A stretch of DNA of 64,000 nucleotides from Henriciella sp. (GCA_013213785.1 JABSPZ010000008.1:186001-250000); one strand, 5' to 3'; shown: positions 32,906 to 42,268, numbered from the stretch's first letter. The notes: generated by a model not told the origin, from the sequence alone. Made by a program: numbers and translations.

Positions 32906-34369
32906 TCAGCCTGCTTCTTTTTTGGGGTCCTGTTCCAGGCCGTACTCGCGAACTTTGCGATACAGTGTGGAGCGACCGATGCCGAGACGCCGGCTTACTT
33001 CGCTCATATGTCCAGCATAATGCTCGATCGCGTAAGCGATGAGATCGCGCTCAACATCGGCCAGACTGCGCATCTCGCCATCTTCCATGACGGCAACAGG
33101 TCCGGCACCTTCGGCACTCGGCTGAACCGCGTTAGCATCGTTGGCTGGCTTTGGTTGCGCCGGAACTTCTGGCAAGCTGGCAATCTCCGGCATGATCCCA
33201 CTGATTTGTGGGAAGTCATGCGGTTGCAGTAGCTCACCCTCGCAGAGGACGACGGCGCGGAATACCGCGTTCTCAAGTTGACGAACATTACCAGGCCAAT
33301 CGAATGCGCAGAGCATTTTCAGCGTTTCATCCGATGCACCCATAATGCGAGTACCCTCAGAGGCATTAAACCGAGCAATGAAGTGATCCACCAAGGCTGG
33401 AACATCTTCCACACGCTCGCGCAAACTCGGCATTTCAACCGGGAAGACATTCAAGCGATAGAAAAGATCTTCGCGGAAGGCTCCCTCTTTCACACGCTGA
33501 GCGAGATCGCGGTTGGTCGCAGATATAATGCGCACATCAACTTTAACTGGGCGGCGCGCACCGACAGGGTCCACTTCCCCTTCCTGCAGCGCGCGCAGCA
33601 GTTTAACTTGCATATCCAGCGGCAATTCACCGACCTCGTCGAGGAAGAGTGTCCCGCCATCCGCTTCAACGAACTTACCCGCTGAACGGGCCACGGCGCC
33701 TGTAAACGCCCCTTTTTCGTGACCGAATAGAATACTCTCAACCAGGTTCTCTGGGATCGCGCCGCAGTTCACAGAGATAAACGGCTTTCCAGAACGATCC
33801 GATGCGCCCTGGATGCAGCGCGCGATAACCTCTTTACCAACACCGCTTTCACCAAGGATGAGCACCGGAATATCAGATGCAGCAGCGCGCTGACCAAGAC
33901 GAAGGACTTGGCGCATGATTGGCGCGCTTGCAATCATATCGTCAAAGCCCATCCCGCCTTCGGCTTTCCGGGTCAGACGCTTTACCTCACCGGTCAATGA
34001 AGACAGCTTCAAAGCATTACGGATAGAGACAACAACGCGCTCTGGGTTTGCAGGCTTAACGATAAAATCCACTGCGCCCGTCCGCATCGCCGCGACGATC
34101 GTATCGATCCCGCTCGTTGCAGTCAGCATGACGACCGGCAGATCCGGGCGGCGCTCGGTCAGCATTTCGAGCGTGTCCATTCCAGACAGACCAGGCATTG
34201 TAAGGTCCAGCAAGACAACGTCAGCGCCCGCATTAGCATCGGTCGCAATTGCAACACCGGTCTCACCATCCGGCGCGGTGCGGCAGGCAAAGCCGGCCTT
34301 CTCAACAGCTGCAGACAGAAGACGACGTTGTGTTGGATCGTCATCAATTACCAATACGGTCTTGGCCAT
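32906..34369 (-). CDS. Sigma-54-dependent response regulator, TacA-like
   Basis: NtrC-family activator of 487 residues. The receiver domain (about 1-120) has the acidic pocket VIDDD, phospho-acceptor Asp in [10 protein letters not shown] (Asp55) and Lys in FIVKPANP. The AAA+ domain has Walker A GESGVGKE, the sigma-54-contacting GAFTGA near 218, [13 protein letters not shown] and the arginine-finger region [13 protein letters not shown]. The C-terminal Fis-type HTH is [22 protein letters not shown]. Length, the [16 protein letters not shown] start and the alphaproteobacterial context resemble Caulobacter TacA, which works in the phosphorelay for stalk genes; this link is inference. No histidine kinase is adjacent. 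Its partner sigma-54 is partly encoded at the end of the window. Confidence 0.9.
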   Translation of the reverse strand: MAKTVLVIDDDPTQRRLLSAAVEKAGFACRTAPDGETGVAIATDANAGADVVLLDLTMPGLSGMDTLEMLTERRPDLPVVMLTATSGIDTIVAAMRTGAVDFIVKPANPERVVVSIRNALKLSSLTGEVKRLTRKAEGGMGFDDMIASAPIMRQVLRLGQRAAASDIPVLILGESGVGKEVIARCIQGASDRSGKPFISVNCGAIPENLVESILFGHEKGAFTGAVARSAGKFVEADGGTLFLDEVGELPLDMQVKLLRALQEGEVDPVGARRPVKVDVRIISATNRDLAQRVKEGAFREDLFYRLNVFPVEMPSLRERVEDVPALVDHFIARFNASEGTRIMGASDETLKMLCAFDWPGNVRQLENAVFRAVVLCEGELLQPHDFPQISGIMPEIASLPEVPAQPKPANDANAVQPSAEGAGPVAVMEDGEMRSLADVERDLIAYAIEHYAGHMSEVSRRLGIGRSTLYRKVREYGLEQDPKKEAG

Positions 34370-34484
34370 TCCCAGTCCCTCAATCTGACATGCGCAGAGT
34401 ACGCATGGTTCATTTCGCTACGCCCCGATATGGCACATAGAGATGAGGTTATGGTTCAGATGATCGATTGAATTTTATAGAGTT

Positions 34485-35264
34485 TTAATCGACTTGCGGC
34501 GCATCTTTGAAAACCAGCTCGCGCCAGCCAGAGCGATCAAATGGTTTCCATTCGCCCTCAGGTTGGGCCAAACGGTCTGCAACAGCCACCATGACGAGTG
34601 GGTTTACACCAAGTCCAACATGGCTCGCAGGCACCAAAATATTCTCTGTATCGGCGCCCTTAGATGGCGCTTGCACAGACCCGCGCCACGACACAACACC
34701 GTCAGTCTTCGTCAAAATCGACGTTGTCGGGACCGGTGGTGCAGACTCTAAATCGCGATACCTGCCCTCAGCTTCAGGCTTTGTTTCTTTGCCATTGATG
34801 GCTTCAAACAACCGGCTTGGGGCCGAGTGACGACGATTATTGCTGATCGGGCTGCCGAGAGAGATGACAATCCGAACGATTTCTGGATGCATTTTCGCGA
34901 GCTCGCGCGCGAACACTCCGCCGAGGCTCCAGCCGACAATAGACAAAGTCCGGCCATTCTCTTCGTAGATGCGTTCGACGAGCTCGGACATTTCCTGTTC
35001 GCGCTTTTCATTGAACTTCACGTTGCGACCGAGGCCCCATCCATAGGACTTGTATCCGAGGTCATCGAACAGCTTTCGCATCGGACGGGTCGAGCGATCG
35101 CTGGCCATGAACCCAGGTAAAACAAGAACGGGATGGCCATCGCCCTTAGGCAGATTTTTCATTTGCTTTCGGAGCAAGCCAAATGCGCCGAACTCAAAAA
35201 TTGCTCGACCTTCAGTCAGAGTCCAAAACGGATGTGGCGGTTTCGCCATCGTCGCTGCAACCAT
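34485..35264 (-). CDS. Alpha/beta hydrolase (lipase-like), paralogue of the one at 54.5 kb
   Basis: A 259-residue soluble hydrolase. It shows HPVLVLPGFMASDRSTRPMR, a cofactor-free oxyanion region, and the nucleophile elbow GWSLGGVFAREL (Ser in GxSxG), then ISLGSPI. A late Asp in ILTKTDGVVSWRG and His in VPASHVGLGVNP complete the triad. The layout matches the hydrolase encoded at 54466-55182 (same LPGF, GWGLG/TWGLG and GWSLGGV segments). GGGAGG precedes the start at 35264. It is next to a wax-ester synthase gene on the same strand (95 bp away), so an ester or acylglycerol substrate is possible but unproven. Confidence 0.83.
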   Translation of the reverse strand: MVAATMAKPPHPFWTLTEGRAIFEFGAFGLLRKQMKNLPKGDGHPVLVLPGFMASDRSTRPMRKLFDDLGYKSYGWGLGRNVKFNEKREQEMSELVERIYEENGRTLSIVGWSLGGVFARELAKMHPEIVRIVISLGSPISNNRRHSAPSRLFEAINGKETKPEAEGRYRDLESAPPVPTTSILTKTDGVVSWRGSVQAPSKGADTENILVPASHVGLGVNPLVMVAVADRLAQPEGEWKPFDRSGWRELVFKDAPQVD

Positions 35265-35359
35265 AATTACCTCCCGTCTACCGTGTTTTCACGGTTGTTT
35301 TCACAACCATGCTCTGTAACGATATAGGTGGCAAGGCTAGAAATTGATGCCTAATTCCG

Positions 35360-36919
35360 TCAGCTCGCCTTCGCTTTAGCCTTTGAAGACGTTGTTTTCT
35401 TAGCCGTGGAGCTGCGGGGTTTCCGCTTCGTGGTCGCTCGAGACTTGGAGGCGGCCGCCGTTTTCTTAGGGGCTGGCTTTGCCTTCTTAGGGCTGAGATC
35501 TAACCCAGCAGCTGCGGCCATTTCCTCGAAACTTTCCTGCAGACACTGGCTATAGAACTCAGGGTCCGGAACAGCATCACGATCGGCAGTAAAGGTAATC
35601 GTTGCCTCATTCACATAGCTCTGCACCACGTGACCAAGTGCCATACCGTCGAGCAGGCATAGAAGCCCCTGCATGCTGACAAGCTTTGCACCAGCAGAAT
35701 AAATCGGCACTGGCGGCCCGGGAACATTGGTCACGACCGTGTTGATCACCGGACGCACCATATAGTTCGCCACGCCCAATCTAGAATAGAGCTGGGCGCC
35801 CAAAGCCATAAACAAAGCCGGAGAGACTTTACTTGCTTCGGTCATCTGCCGCGCGCCAAGTGCGCTGGTCATTTCTTTCGAACGGCTCGTCTGGTCGTAG
35901 ACATAAGCCATACGCTCAGCAGCATCTTCTATATGGGTTCCGAGTGGCGCGATCATCGCGGACACTTGATTGCCCATCGTGTTCTTTTCGCCCTCACTCC
36001 GAACCGAAATTGGCGCCATAGCCGTCATAGTGGTCTTTGGCAGGTCGTTGTGATGCTTGAGATATTTATGCAAACCGCCGCCAATGATGGTCAGCATCAC
36101 ATCATTCACCTTGGCGCCCTCAACAAGCGAGCGTAGAGCTTTGATGTGTTCCAGCTCAAACACGCGGCCTTCAACGACGCGATGGGGTGAGATCTTCGTA
36201 TTGAAGCGTGTTTTTGGGGCTTCAATCGCCGCCTTGAGACCAAAGTCTCCTTTGATCATGCCTTTCGCAGCGCGATAGATCCCCGGTACGGCCTGCGCAG
36301 ACACGCCCATTTGGCGGATCGGGTTCAGCCAAGCACGGACATAGCCTTTCGCGAACATGCCTGCCCGGTTCGGGAACTTGTCTGGCTTCCAAGTGTCAGG
36401 TTTGTTTGGCGGCGCAACGCTCGGCGTTGGTGTGTGCAGGGCTTGCATCATGTCGATACCCGACATGCCGTCAATCGCCGCGTGGTGGACTTTGGTCACA
36501 ACGGCGTAGGATCCTTTCGGAACCCCAGGCACATTGTCCAAGCCTTCGACAACAGTGAACTCCCACGGCGGACGCGACAGATCTAGCGGCCGAGCGAAGA
36601 TCCGCGCAGCTTGAATACAAAGCTGTCGCCAATCCCCTGGCTTTGGCAAAGCAACATGGCGAACATGATACTCGAGATCAAAATCGGCATCCTCAACCCA
36701 GTAAGGATAGTCGACGTTGAAAGGCACTTTGACGAGCTTTTGGCGCATCGTCTTAGAAAGCTGCATGCGCTCTTCATAGAAACGCAGAATATCTTTGAAC
36801 CGAACGAACCCACCGGGTGCGGTCGAAGGATCATAAATCAAAATTGACCCGATATGCATCGGTGAGCTTGGCGTTTCCAGCGCGACGAACGAGGCATCCA
36901 TGCCCTGCAGCTGTTCCAT
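35360..36919 (-). CDS. Wax ester synthase/diacylglycerol acyltransferase (WS/DGAT) with basic tail
   Basis: Makes wax esters or triacylglycerols from acyl-CoA and an alcohol or diacylglycerol. The 519-residue protein starts at 36919 (EQLQGMDASFVALETPSSPMH), with GGGAGGA just upstream. The active-site HHxxxDG reads VHHAAIDGMSGIDMM near 141. Further family landmarks are VNDVMLTIIGGGL, MAPISVRSE and NTVVTNVPGPPVPIY. The last 45 residues are made almost only of Lys, Ala, Ser, Thr and Pro, like a histone H1 tail, which is not part of the usual enzyme. Storage lipid formation fits with the phasin-like gene at 8.3 kb. Confidence 0.92.
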   Translation of the reverse strand: MEQLQGMDASFVALETPSSPMHIGSILIYDPSTAPGGFVRFKDILRFYEERMQLSKTMRQKLVKVPFNVDYPYWVEDADFDLEYHVRHVALPKPGDWRQLCIQAARIFARPLDLSRPPWEFTVVEGLDNVPGVPKGSYAVVTKVHHAAIDGMSGIDMMQALHTPTPSVAPPNKPDTWKPDKFPNRAGMFAKGYVRAWLNPIRQMGVSAQAVPGIYRAAKGMIKGDFGLKAAIEAPKTRFNTKISPHRVVEGRVFELEHIKALRSLVEGAKVNDVMLTIIGGGLHKYLKHHNDLPKTTMTAMAPISVRSEGEKNTMGNQVSAMIAPLGTHIEDAAERMAYVYDQTSRSKEMTSALGARQMTEASKVSPALFMALGAQLYSRLGVANYMVRPVINTVVTNVPGPPVPIYSAGAKLVSMQGLLCLLDGMALGHVVQSYVNEATITFTADRDAVPDPEFYSQCLQESFEEMAAAAGLDLSPKKAKPAPKKTAAASKSRATTKRKPRSSTAKKTTSSKAKAKAS

Positions 36920-37224
36920 CATTTCCTCCCAGACCGCACGCTTCAGGCGACTTCGTTGCCCCCTACAGCAATGCGGTTCAGAAAAGTATGACGGTTTGTA
37001 TTCAATTTGACCAGTCTCACTCGCCTGATTGGAGAAGAATACTTCGGACTGCCGCTCTGGTTGCAATATTCGCCTGAAACACAACCGCAATGTTTCCTCA
37101 ATACAACAAACAGAACATTACGGTTAATACAGCAGCTTAAGCCTCTTGATTTTGTATTGCTCAAGAGAAAGATGACCAAACCAAAAAAAGATGTGATCAA
37201 CACATCCATTGGGGGGAGAAAATT
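36920..37224. other. 305-bp intergenic region between divergent WS/DGAT and MFS genes
   Basis: No credible gene lies here. The region must hold the promoters of both flanking genes. It is AT-richer than the neighbours near 37085-37210. The right end has a very strong ribosome site (GGGGGGAGA) for the MFS gene and the left end has GGGAGGA for WS/DGAT. I see no convincing operator or RNA structure. Confidence 0.5.
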
Positions 37225-38481
37225 ATGAAAAGCGATCCCTCCAAAGGGCGTGTAATATTTTTTGTGTGCAGCGTTGTCTTTCTCGACGCCGTAGGCTTCG
37301 GGCTGATCATGCCAATCATGCCGGCATTGCTGGAAGATGTGGCGGGCTTATCGGTGAGCGAAGGCGCGACCGTCGCTGGCCTTCTGCTAACGACATTTGC
37401 GATCATGCAGTTCATCTTTGCGCCCATCCTAGGGGGCTTAAGCGATCGGTTTGGTCGCCGCCCCGTCCTATTGCTCGCCCTACTTGGGTTTTCGATTGAT
37501 AGCTTCATTATGGCGTGGTCACCCACGCTCACATGGTTGTTCTTGGCGAGGATCGTATCAGGGGTGTTCGGTGCAACCTATGCTGCCGGGTATGCCTGTA
37601 TTGTCGATGTCTCTGAACCTGAGGAGCGCGCCAAGTTGTTTGGCTATGCTGGTGCAGCTCTGGGACTCGGCTTTATCTTTGGTCCAGCCCTTGGCGGCTT
37701 GCTCGGCGAGTATTGGGTGCGCCTCCCCTTCATCGTGGCGGGCTGTTTGATCTTCCTCGTCTTCTTGGTCGGGTACTTTACGTTTCCGGAGACTTTGAAG
37801 GACGAAAATCGCCGTGACTTCTCACTCGCAAGAGCAAACCCGCTTGGCAGTTTGATATCGATAGGACGCCACCCAGCGGTTTTGATCGTTTTGGCCGCCC
37901 TCTTCCTGATCCAACTTGGAAATCATTCCTACTCTAGCATTTGGTCTTTCTATGTAACCGCCGTAGCGGGTTGGACGCCCTTCTTCATTGGGTTGTCGAT
38001 TAGCGTTTACGGTTTTGGGGTCGCAGGTGTTCAAGGCGGTCTCACCGGGCCTGTCGTCTCAAAATTCGGCGAGGTCCGCGCGATCTATTTCGCGATGGTT
38101 GTCGGGATAATTTCATTCATGATTTTAGCCTTCGCTCAGAATGGCGTACAGATCTATATCGCGATCATGATTGGTGCCTTAGCAGGCTTTCTAGGCCCCG
38201 CCATTCAGTCTTTGATGACCGAGCGTGTCCCAGCCGACTCGCAGGGCGAATTACAGGGCGCCATCACGAGCTTGTATAGCCTGGCATCGATCATAAGCCC
38301 GGCAGTGATGGCGCTGATCTTTACCGCCCAAACAGACGAAACCGGGCCATATTTGCCCGGCGCGCCGTTCTTGCTCGCGGCTGCACTGACCGTGCTGGCG
38401 CTCGCTATATTTGTTTATGGAGCAAAAAAGTTGGGCGACCGCGTACCTCCTGCGGAAGCGGACGCCCAGCTCTTGGATTAG
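37225..38481 (+). CDS. MFS transporter, TetA (tetracycline-efflux-like) family
   Basis: A 418-residue, twelve-helix membrane exporter. It begins VIFFVCSVVFLDAVGFGLIM followed by PIMPALLEDV, the start typical of TCR/Tet proteins. The loop 2-3 motif A reads GGLSDRFGRRPVLL. The sequence RIVSGVFGATYAAGYACIVD followed by ERAKLFGY is also family-typical, as is GPALGGLLGEYW. TetA-like proteins move many drugs or metabolites by proton antiport. Chromosomal members like this should not be read as proof of tetracycline resistance. It is monocistronic, divergent from WS/DGAT and overlaps the thiolase stop by four bases. The strong ribosome site suggests good translation. Confidence 0.88.
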   Translation: MKSDPSKGRVIFFVCSVVFLDAVGFGLIMPIMPALLEDVAGLSVSEGATVAGLLLTTFAIMQFIFAPILGGLSDRFGRRPVLLLALLGFSIDSFIMAWSPTLTWLFLARIVSGVFGATYAAGYACIVDVSEPEERAKLFGYAGAALGLGFIFGPALGGLLGEYWVRLPFIVAGCLIFLVFLVGYFTFPETLKDENRRDFSLARANPLGSLISIGRHPAVLIVLAALFLIQLGNHSYSSIWSFYVTAVAGWTPFFIGLSISVYGFGVAGVQGGLTGPVVSKFGEVRAIYFAMVVGIISFMILAFAQNGVQIYIAIMIGALAGFLGPAIQSLMTERVPADSQGELQGAITSLYSLASIISPAVMALIFTAQTDETGPYLPGAPFLLAAALTVLALAIFVYGAKKLGDRVPPAEADAQLLD

Positions 38482-39722
38482 ATCCGCTCAATCACAACCG
38501 CTGGGGCCATGCCGCCCGCGGCGCACATCGTGATCAACCCATACTTGCCGCCAGAACGCTCAAGCTCATCCAAAGCCGTTCCGATCAGGATTGACCCCGT
38601 CGCACCAATTGGATGACCAAGCGCCATTGCGCCGCCATTGATGTTCACTTTCTCACGGTCGAGCTCGAGGTGGCGGATAAAACGCTCGGCAACAACCGAG
38701 AACGCTTCGTTGATTTCCCAAACATCGATGTCGTCTTTTGAAAGCCCGGCCTTATCAAGAACCTTTTTGGCAGCGTTCACTGGCGCATTCAGCATCAGAG
38801 TTGGGCAGTCGCCCATGTTCGCCGTTGCGACGATCCGAGCACGCGGCTTCCAACCATTTTTCTCAACGGCGCTTTCAGACGCGAGCAACAGAGCCGCTGC
38901 ACCATCGACAACACCAGACGAATTACCCGCGTGGTGAACATGGTTCATTTTGCCTTCGAGCTCAGGATACTTCTTCGTCACCATCGTGCCGTAAGTGTTG
39001 CCCTGATCATCGACAGGAATGTCCATGAACATATTGAACACGGTCTTCAGGTTCGACAGGCTTTCCATCGAAGTACCTGGACGTGGGAATTCCTCTTTGT
39101 CGAGCGCAAGAGATCCATCCGGGTTGTAGACAGGAACGACGGACTTATCGAAACGTCCTTCAGCGATGGCGCGAGCAGCGCGCTCTTGGCTCACCACCGC
39201 GAGCTGATCCACGGCCTCGCGGTCAATGCCTTCCAGCGTCGCAATCGCATCGGCGCAAACACCCTGCTGAGACTGTGGGTGCTTTTCGCGGAGGCTCATA
39301 TTGCCCGCGTCCAGCATGGGCGGAACCTTTGGATCAGCGGTGGCTGATGTGTAGCTCATCATCTCTGTGCCACCCGCAATCACGATGTCTTCCATTCCAG
39401 ACATCACCTGCGCAGCCGCCATGTTCACCGTGGTGATACCGGAACCACAAAAGCGATCGAGCGTAACGCCCGAGGCTTTTACATCATATCCAGCGTCTAG
39501 AGCGGCCATTCGGCCAAGGTCGGCGCCCTGGGCACCGCGCTGAGAGCTTGTGCCCCAGATGATATCATCAACTTCTGACGTATTGAGATTGTTGCGATCA
39601 CGAATAGCGCCGAGCACAGTCGCGCCGAGGTGCTGTGGGTGAAGATGCGCCAGTGCGCCCTTCCCTTGCTTACCAATTCCGCGTGGGGTGCGGCACGCAT
39701 CAACGATATAGGCTTCGGCCAT
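38478..39722 (-). CDS. Acetyl-CoA C-acyltransferase (thiolase)
   Basis: Thiolase of 414 residues that joins or cleaves acyl-CoA. The nucleophile Cys is in DRFCGSGITTVN (about 92). The C-terminal catalytic His and Cys are in NINGGAMALGHPIGATGS and MCAAGGMAPAVVIE. The length and the MAEAYIVDACRTPRG start fit the beta-oxidation-type or FadA/PcaF-like group more than the 390-residue PhaA type, so beta-oxidation is the better guess; direction of reaction is unknown. GGAGAG lies before the ATG. A perfect 16-bp palindrome 40 bp upstream may be its operator. No hydroxyacyl-CoA dehydrogenase is adjacent. Confidence 0.9.
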   Translation of the reverse strand: MAEAYIVDACRTPRGIGKQGKGALAHLHPQHLGATVLGAIRDRNNLNTSEVDDIIWGTSSQRGAQGADLGRMAALDAGYDVKASGVTLDRFCGSGITTVNMAAAQVMSGMEDIVIAGGTEMMSYTSATADPKVPPMLDAGNMSLREKHPQSQQGVCADAIATLEGIDREAVDQLAVVSQERAARAIAEGRFDKSVVPVYNPDGSLALDKEEFPRPGTSMESLSNLKTVFNMFMDIPVDDQGNTYGTMVTKKYPELEGKMNHVHHAGNSSGVVDGAAALLLASESAVEKNGWKPRARIVATANMGDCPTLMLNAPVNAAKKVLDKAGLSKDDIDVWEINEAFSVVAERFIRHLELDREKVNINGGAMALGHPIGATGSILIGTALDELERSGGKYGLITMCAAGGMAPAVVIERI

Positions 39723-39761
39723 GTGAACTCTCCAATCTGTGATCTGATGCGTTTGATATGC

Positions 39762-39777
39762 TTTACGTGCACGTAAA
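39762..39777. promoter_or_regulatory. Perfect 16-bp palindrome, candidate operator of the thiolase gene
   Basis: TTTACGTGCACGTAAA is a perfect palindrome at 39762-39777, 39 bp upstream of the thiolase start and about 120 bp upstream of the secreted protease start on the other strand. Its size and symmetry suit a dimeric repressor (TetR or MerR type), such as those that govern fatty-acid and branched-chain acyl-CoA breakdown in proteobacteria. No regulator gene is adjacent. Confidence 0.55.
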
Positions 39778-39898
39778 CGACAAGCCGTGACGTTGCGTGA
39801 TCGCGCTTTGCTTTCTTTTCGGCTTCAGTTGCCTCGCGGGAGCGAATAGGACATCCTGTTAACCATGATTTTTGGGGGATGCGAGAAAGGGACCTTCC

Positions 39899-41317
39899 AT
39901 GCGTAAACTCTCAGCGAGCCTCATGGCGCTCGGCCTCACTCTTGCGCCTATCAGTATCGCGCAGGCGCAAGGTTTCGTAGCGCCACAACAAGGCACCGGC
40001 CTCATTCCACTCAGCGATGATGAGTATGCCGCTCTGGATGAGCGTGATCCACTGATGCGCGGCGCCTTACCCGAATTCATCGACTTGAGTAGCTTTCTAC
40101 CAGAGGCCGGGCACCAGGGCGCGCAGGGGTCTTGCGTGGGCTGGGCGGTTGGCTATGCGCTGAAAACCTACCATGAGGCGAAAGAAGGCCAGATCGTTCG
40201 TCCGGATGATTACTACCATTTCAGCCCCGCATTCATCTACAACACGATCAAGCAAGGCGACGACTGTATGGCGGGGAGCCGGATCACGGATGCCTTGAAC
40301 CTCGTTCAACAGATCGGCGCTGTCTCGATGAACGATTTCCCTTACATCGAAGCTACCTGTGACCTTCCTACGCTTGCGGTGAGCGAACGCGGGGCAGACT
40401 ATAAAATCAAGAATTACAATCGCCTTGGCCGCGGCGATCTTTTCGGAATTAAAGAAGCCCTTTCGAACGAAAAGCCAATTGTCGCCGGCATGTACGTCTA
40501 TCCGTCTTTCTATGCCTGGGAAGGCGATGGGGTCTACGAAGCCTCGCCTGATGCCGAAGAAACACAAGACTATCACGCGGTAACAATCGTCGGATATGAT
40601 GACTCCAAAGAAGCGCTCAAAATTTTCAATTCATGGGGCACTGAGTGGGGCGATGATGGCTACGCTTGGATGCACTATGATACCGCCAAGGAAATCGTGC
40701 GCGAAGCTTATGTCACGACAGATCGTTTGTTCGGCGAACCTGAATCTGACGAGCCAACCTTCGTCTTCGCCGCAAATCCCGGCACGTCCAGCGAAGCCGC
40801 CGCAGCGGCGCCCGCGAGTGACAACCAGCAAGAGGTTCCGTCTGAACCGTCGCTGCCGGAACCACTGACGGCTGAAGCCCTCGGCGCCGCTGTAACGGGA
40901 CATGTTGGGCGAAGCGCTGAAGGACAAACGCCGAGCGGCTATGATTACTACCCTGCTTCGGTTTGGTTGAACTTAGATCCCCCTCAATTGGATCAAATTG
41001 AAAGCGCCGAGTACTATTTCTACCACCCGACCTTCTTCAACCCGAAGCGCCCGGTTGAGGATTCAAATGTCTTCCTCGCGACATGGAAAGGCTATGGCTG
41101 TATCGAGAATGCAGAAGTCAAAGTGACCCTAAAATCCGGGACGCAGCTCAGCGCGCCATTCAGTCTCTGCACCATCTGGGACCGTTTCCATCCCGGTGCA
41201 TTCCGTAAAGACGGCACGCGCGGCGGCACAGCGCCGCTCACCGAGAAAGACGATTTTCTAAAAGTTCAACGCAAGCCAGTGCCGAAGCTCGCGCCATTGC
41301 CGTCAAAGGAGGAGTAA
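39899..41317 (+). CDS. Secreted papain-like (C1) cysteine peptidase with C-terminal pYEATS-like domain
   Basis: A 472-residue exported protein. It has a signal peptide (SASLMALGLTLAPISIAQA) and then a C1-type peptidase domain: HQGAQGSCVGWAVGYALK holds the catalytic Cys (about 78), DYHAVTIVGYDD the His (about 226), and FNSWGTEWGDDGYAW the Asn (about 244). A Pro/Ala/Ser-rich linker (about 290-335) leads to a C-terminal domain with SAEYYFYHPTFFNPKRPVED, FLATWKGYGCIENAEVKVTL and a closing Cys. That pattern resembles the prokaryotic YEATS-like fold (pYEATS). I start at 39899, with AAAGGGA upstream. There is no propeptide of the usual papain type, so activation or role may differ. It is monocistronic. 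Confidence 0.82.
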   Translation: MRKLSASLMALGLTLAPISIAQAQGFVAPQQGTGLIPLSDDEYAALDERDPLMRGALPEFIDLSSFLPEAGHQGAQGSCVGWAVGYALKTYHEAKEGQIVRPDDYYHFSPAFIYNTIKQGDDCMAGSRITDALNLVQQIGAVSMNDFPYIEATCDLPTLAVSERGADYKIKNYNRLGRGDLFGIKEALSNEKPIVAGMYVYPSFYAWEGDGVYEASPDAEETQDYHAVTIVGYDDSKEALKIFNSWGTEWGDDGYAWMHYDTAKEIVREAYVTTDRLFGEPESDEPTFVFAANPGTSSEAAAAAPASDNQQEVPSEPSLPEPLTAEALGAAVTGHVGRSAEGQTPSGYDYYPASVWLNLDPPQLDQIESAEYYFYHPTFFNPKRPVEDSNVFLATWKGYGCIENAEVKVTLKSGTQLSAPFSLCTIWDRFHPGAFRKDGTRGGTAPLTEKDDFLKVQRKPVPKLAPLPSKEE

Positions 41318-41334
41318 GCGGTCTAAGCGAAACA

Positions 41335-41538
41335 CTACTTCGCGTCGTGTTTGCCGCCCTTTAGTATGAAGCGGCGGTCGCAATACATGCACTCGACCAT
41401 GTCTTCATCGCCCATTTCGTACCAAACGAGCGGGTGACCGAGCGCGCCGCCACCGCCATTACAGGAAACTTTTCGACTATCCACGAGGATGGTTTCGGGT
41501 TCTTGATAAGATGGTGTTTGTGTCATGGACTGACTCAT
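41335..41538 (-). CDS. CHCC-type zinc-finger protein
   Basis: A 67-residue protein with the CHCC zinc-binding pattern of the bacterial relatives of the complex I subunit NDUFS6. The Cys is in KVSCNGGGG, the His in LGHPLVWY, and the final two Cys in VECMYCDRRF. These small proteins are widespread in alphaproteobacteria and are usually encoded alone, as here. Its role in bacteria is not established; an accessory role in complex I assembly is suggested by the mitochondrial homologue only. It is convergent with the secreted protease. Confidence 0.88.
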   Translation of the reverse strand: MSQSMTQTPSYQEPETILVDSRKVSCNGGGGALGHPLVWYEMGDEDMVECMYCDRRFILKGGKHDAK

Positions 41539-41644
41539 ATCTTCCCCAGGGTGAAATTGCCAATGTGGCCAATGAGACGGTAGCTAGGCTGGAGCGCGAA
41601 CCTCGTCAATGCGGTAAGCGCGTCTGACGTCAGGAGCCAACTCA

Positions 41645-42268
41645 ATGTCCATAACGCTCTATCACTGCGCCGATGCACGATCCCTCCGCCCGCTCTGGTG
41701 TTTGGAGGAGATGGGCCTCGACTATGAGCTTGTGAACCTGCCCTTCCCGCCGCGGGTCTTCGCCAAAGAGTACAAGGACATCAATCCGCTCGGGACAATC
41801 CCATTTTTGGTCGATGGCGATACAAAGATGAGCGAGAGTAGCGGGATCTGTCATTATCTCACGCAGCGCTATGGCCCGACCGATCTGGCGCTCGACGTCG
41901 ACCATCCAGATTACGGCAGTTTCCTCAATTGGCTGTATTTCAGCGACGCGACGCTCACCTTTCCGCAAACGCTTGTGCTGAGGTATACGATCCTCGAACC
42001 AAAAGAACGCCGACTGCCACAAGCCGCTGAAGACTATGCAAACTGGTTCTCGGGTCGCCTTCGACATGTTGAAGCATCGCTTGATGGAAAAGAGTTTCTC
42101 GTTGCGGACCGGTTCACGATTGCCGACATTGCAATCGGCTACGGCCTCCATCTGGCGGACACGCTTAAACCACTCAAGGATCGCCTCGGGCCCAACGCAC
42201 GCGCCTATCTAGATCGGTTGCGGGCGCGCGACGCGTTTCAGCGCAGCCAGGAAAAACAAAAGACTTGA
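41645..42268 (+). CDS. Glutathione S-transferase family protein
   Basis: A 207-residue GST. The N-terminal thioredoxin-like domain begins MSITLYHCADARSLRPLWCL and has the cis-proline segment GTIPFLVDGDTKMSES, which binds the gamma-glutamyl part of glutathione. The C-terminal all-helical domain has FLVADRFTIADIAIGYGL with the N-capping box. The catalytic Ser/Cys position near residues 10-13 is occupied by Ala-Arg-Ser, so Ser13 may serve. Substrate is unknown. The ABC ATPase gene follows 52 bp later on the same strand and may be co-transcribed. Confidence 0.88.
   Translation: MSITLYHCADARSLRPLWCLEEMGLDYELVNLPFPPRVFAKEYKDINPLGTIPFLVDGDTKMSESSGICHYLTQRYGPTDLALDVDHPDYGSFLNWLYFSDATLTFPQTLVLRYTILEPKERRLPQAAEDYANWFSGRLRHVEASLDGKEFLVADRFTIADIAIGYGLHLADTLKPLKDRLGPNARAYLDRLRARDAFQRSQEKQKT

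Noticed and set aside
35281-35320. Repeated TGTTTTCAC segments upstream of the hydrolase gene
   Set aside because: Two short copies only; possible small hairpins but nothing to separate them from chance.
36923-37090. 56-residue extension of WS/DGAT
   Set aside because: Composition is unlike the family and a strong ribosome site precedes the ATG at 36919.
37225-38481. Reading the MFS gene as a tetracycline-resistance determinant
   Set aside because: Only family-level similarity; no TetR gene or mobile element nearby, and chromosomal TetA-like exporters are common.
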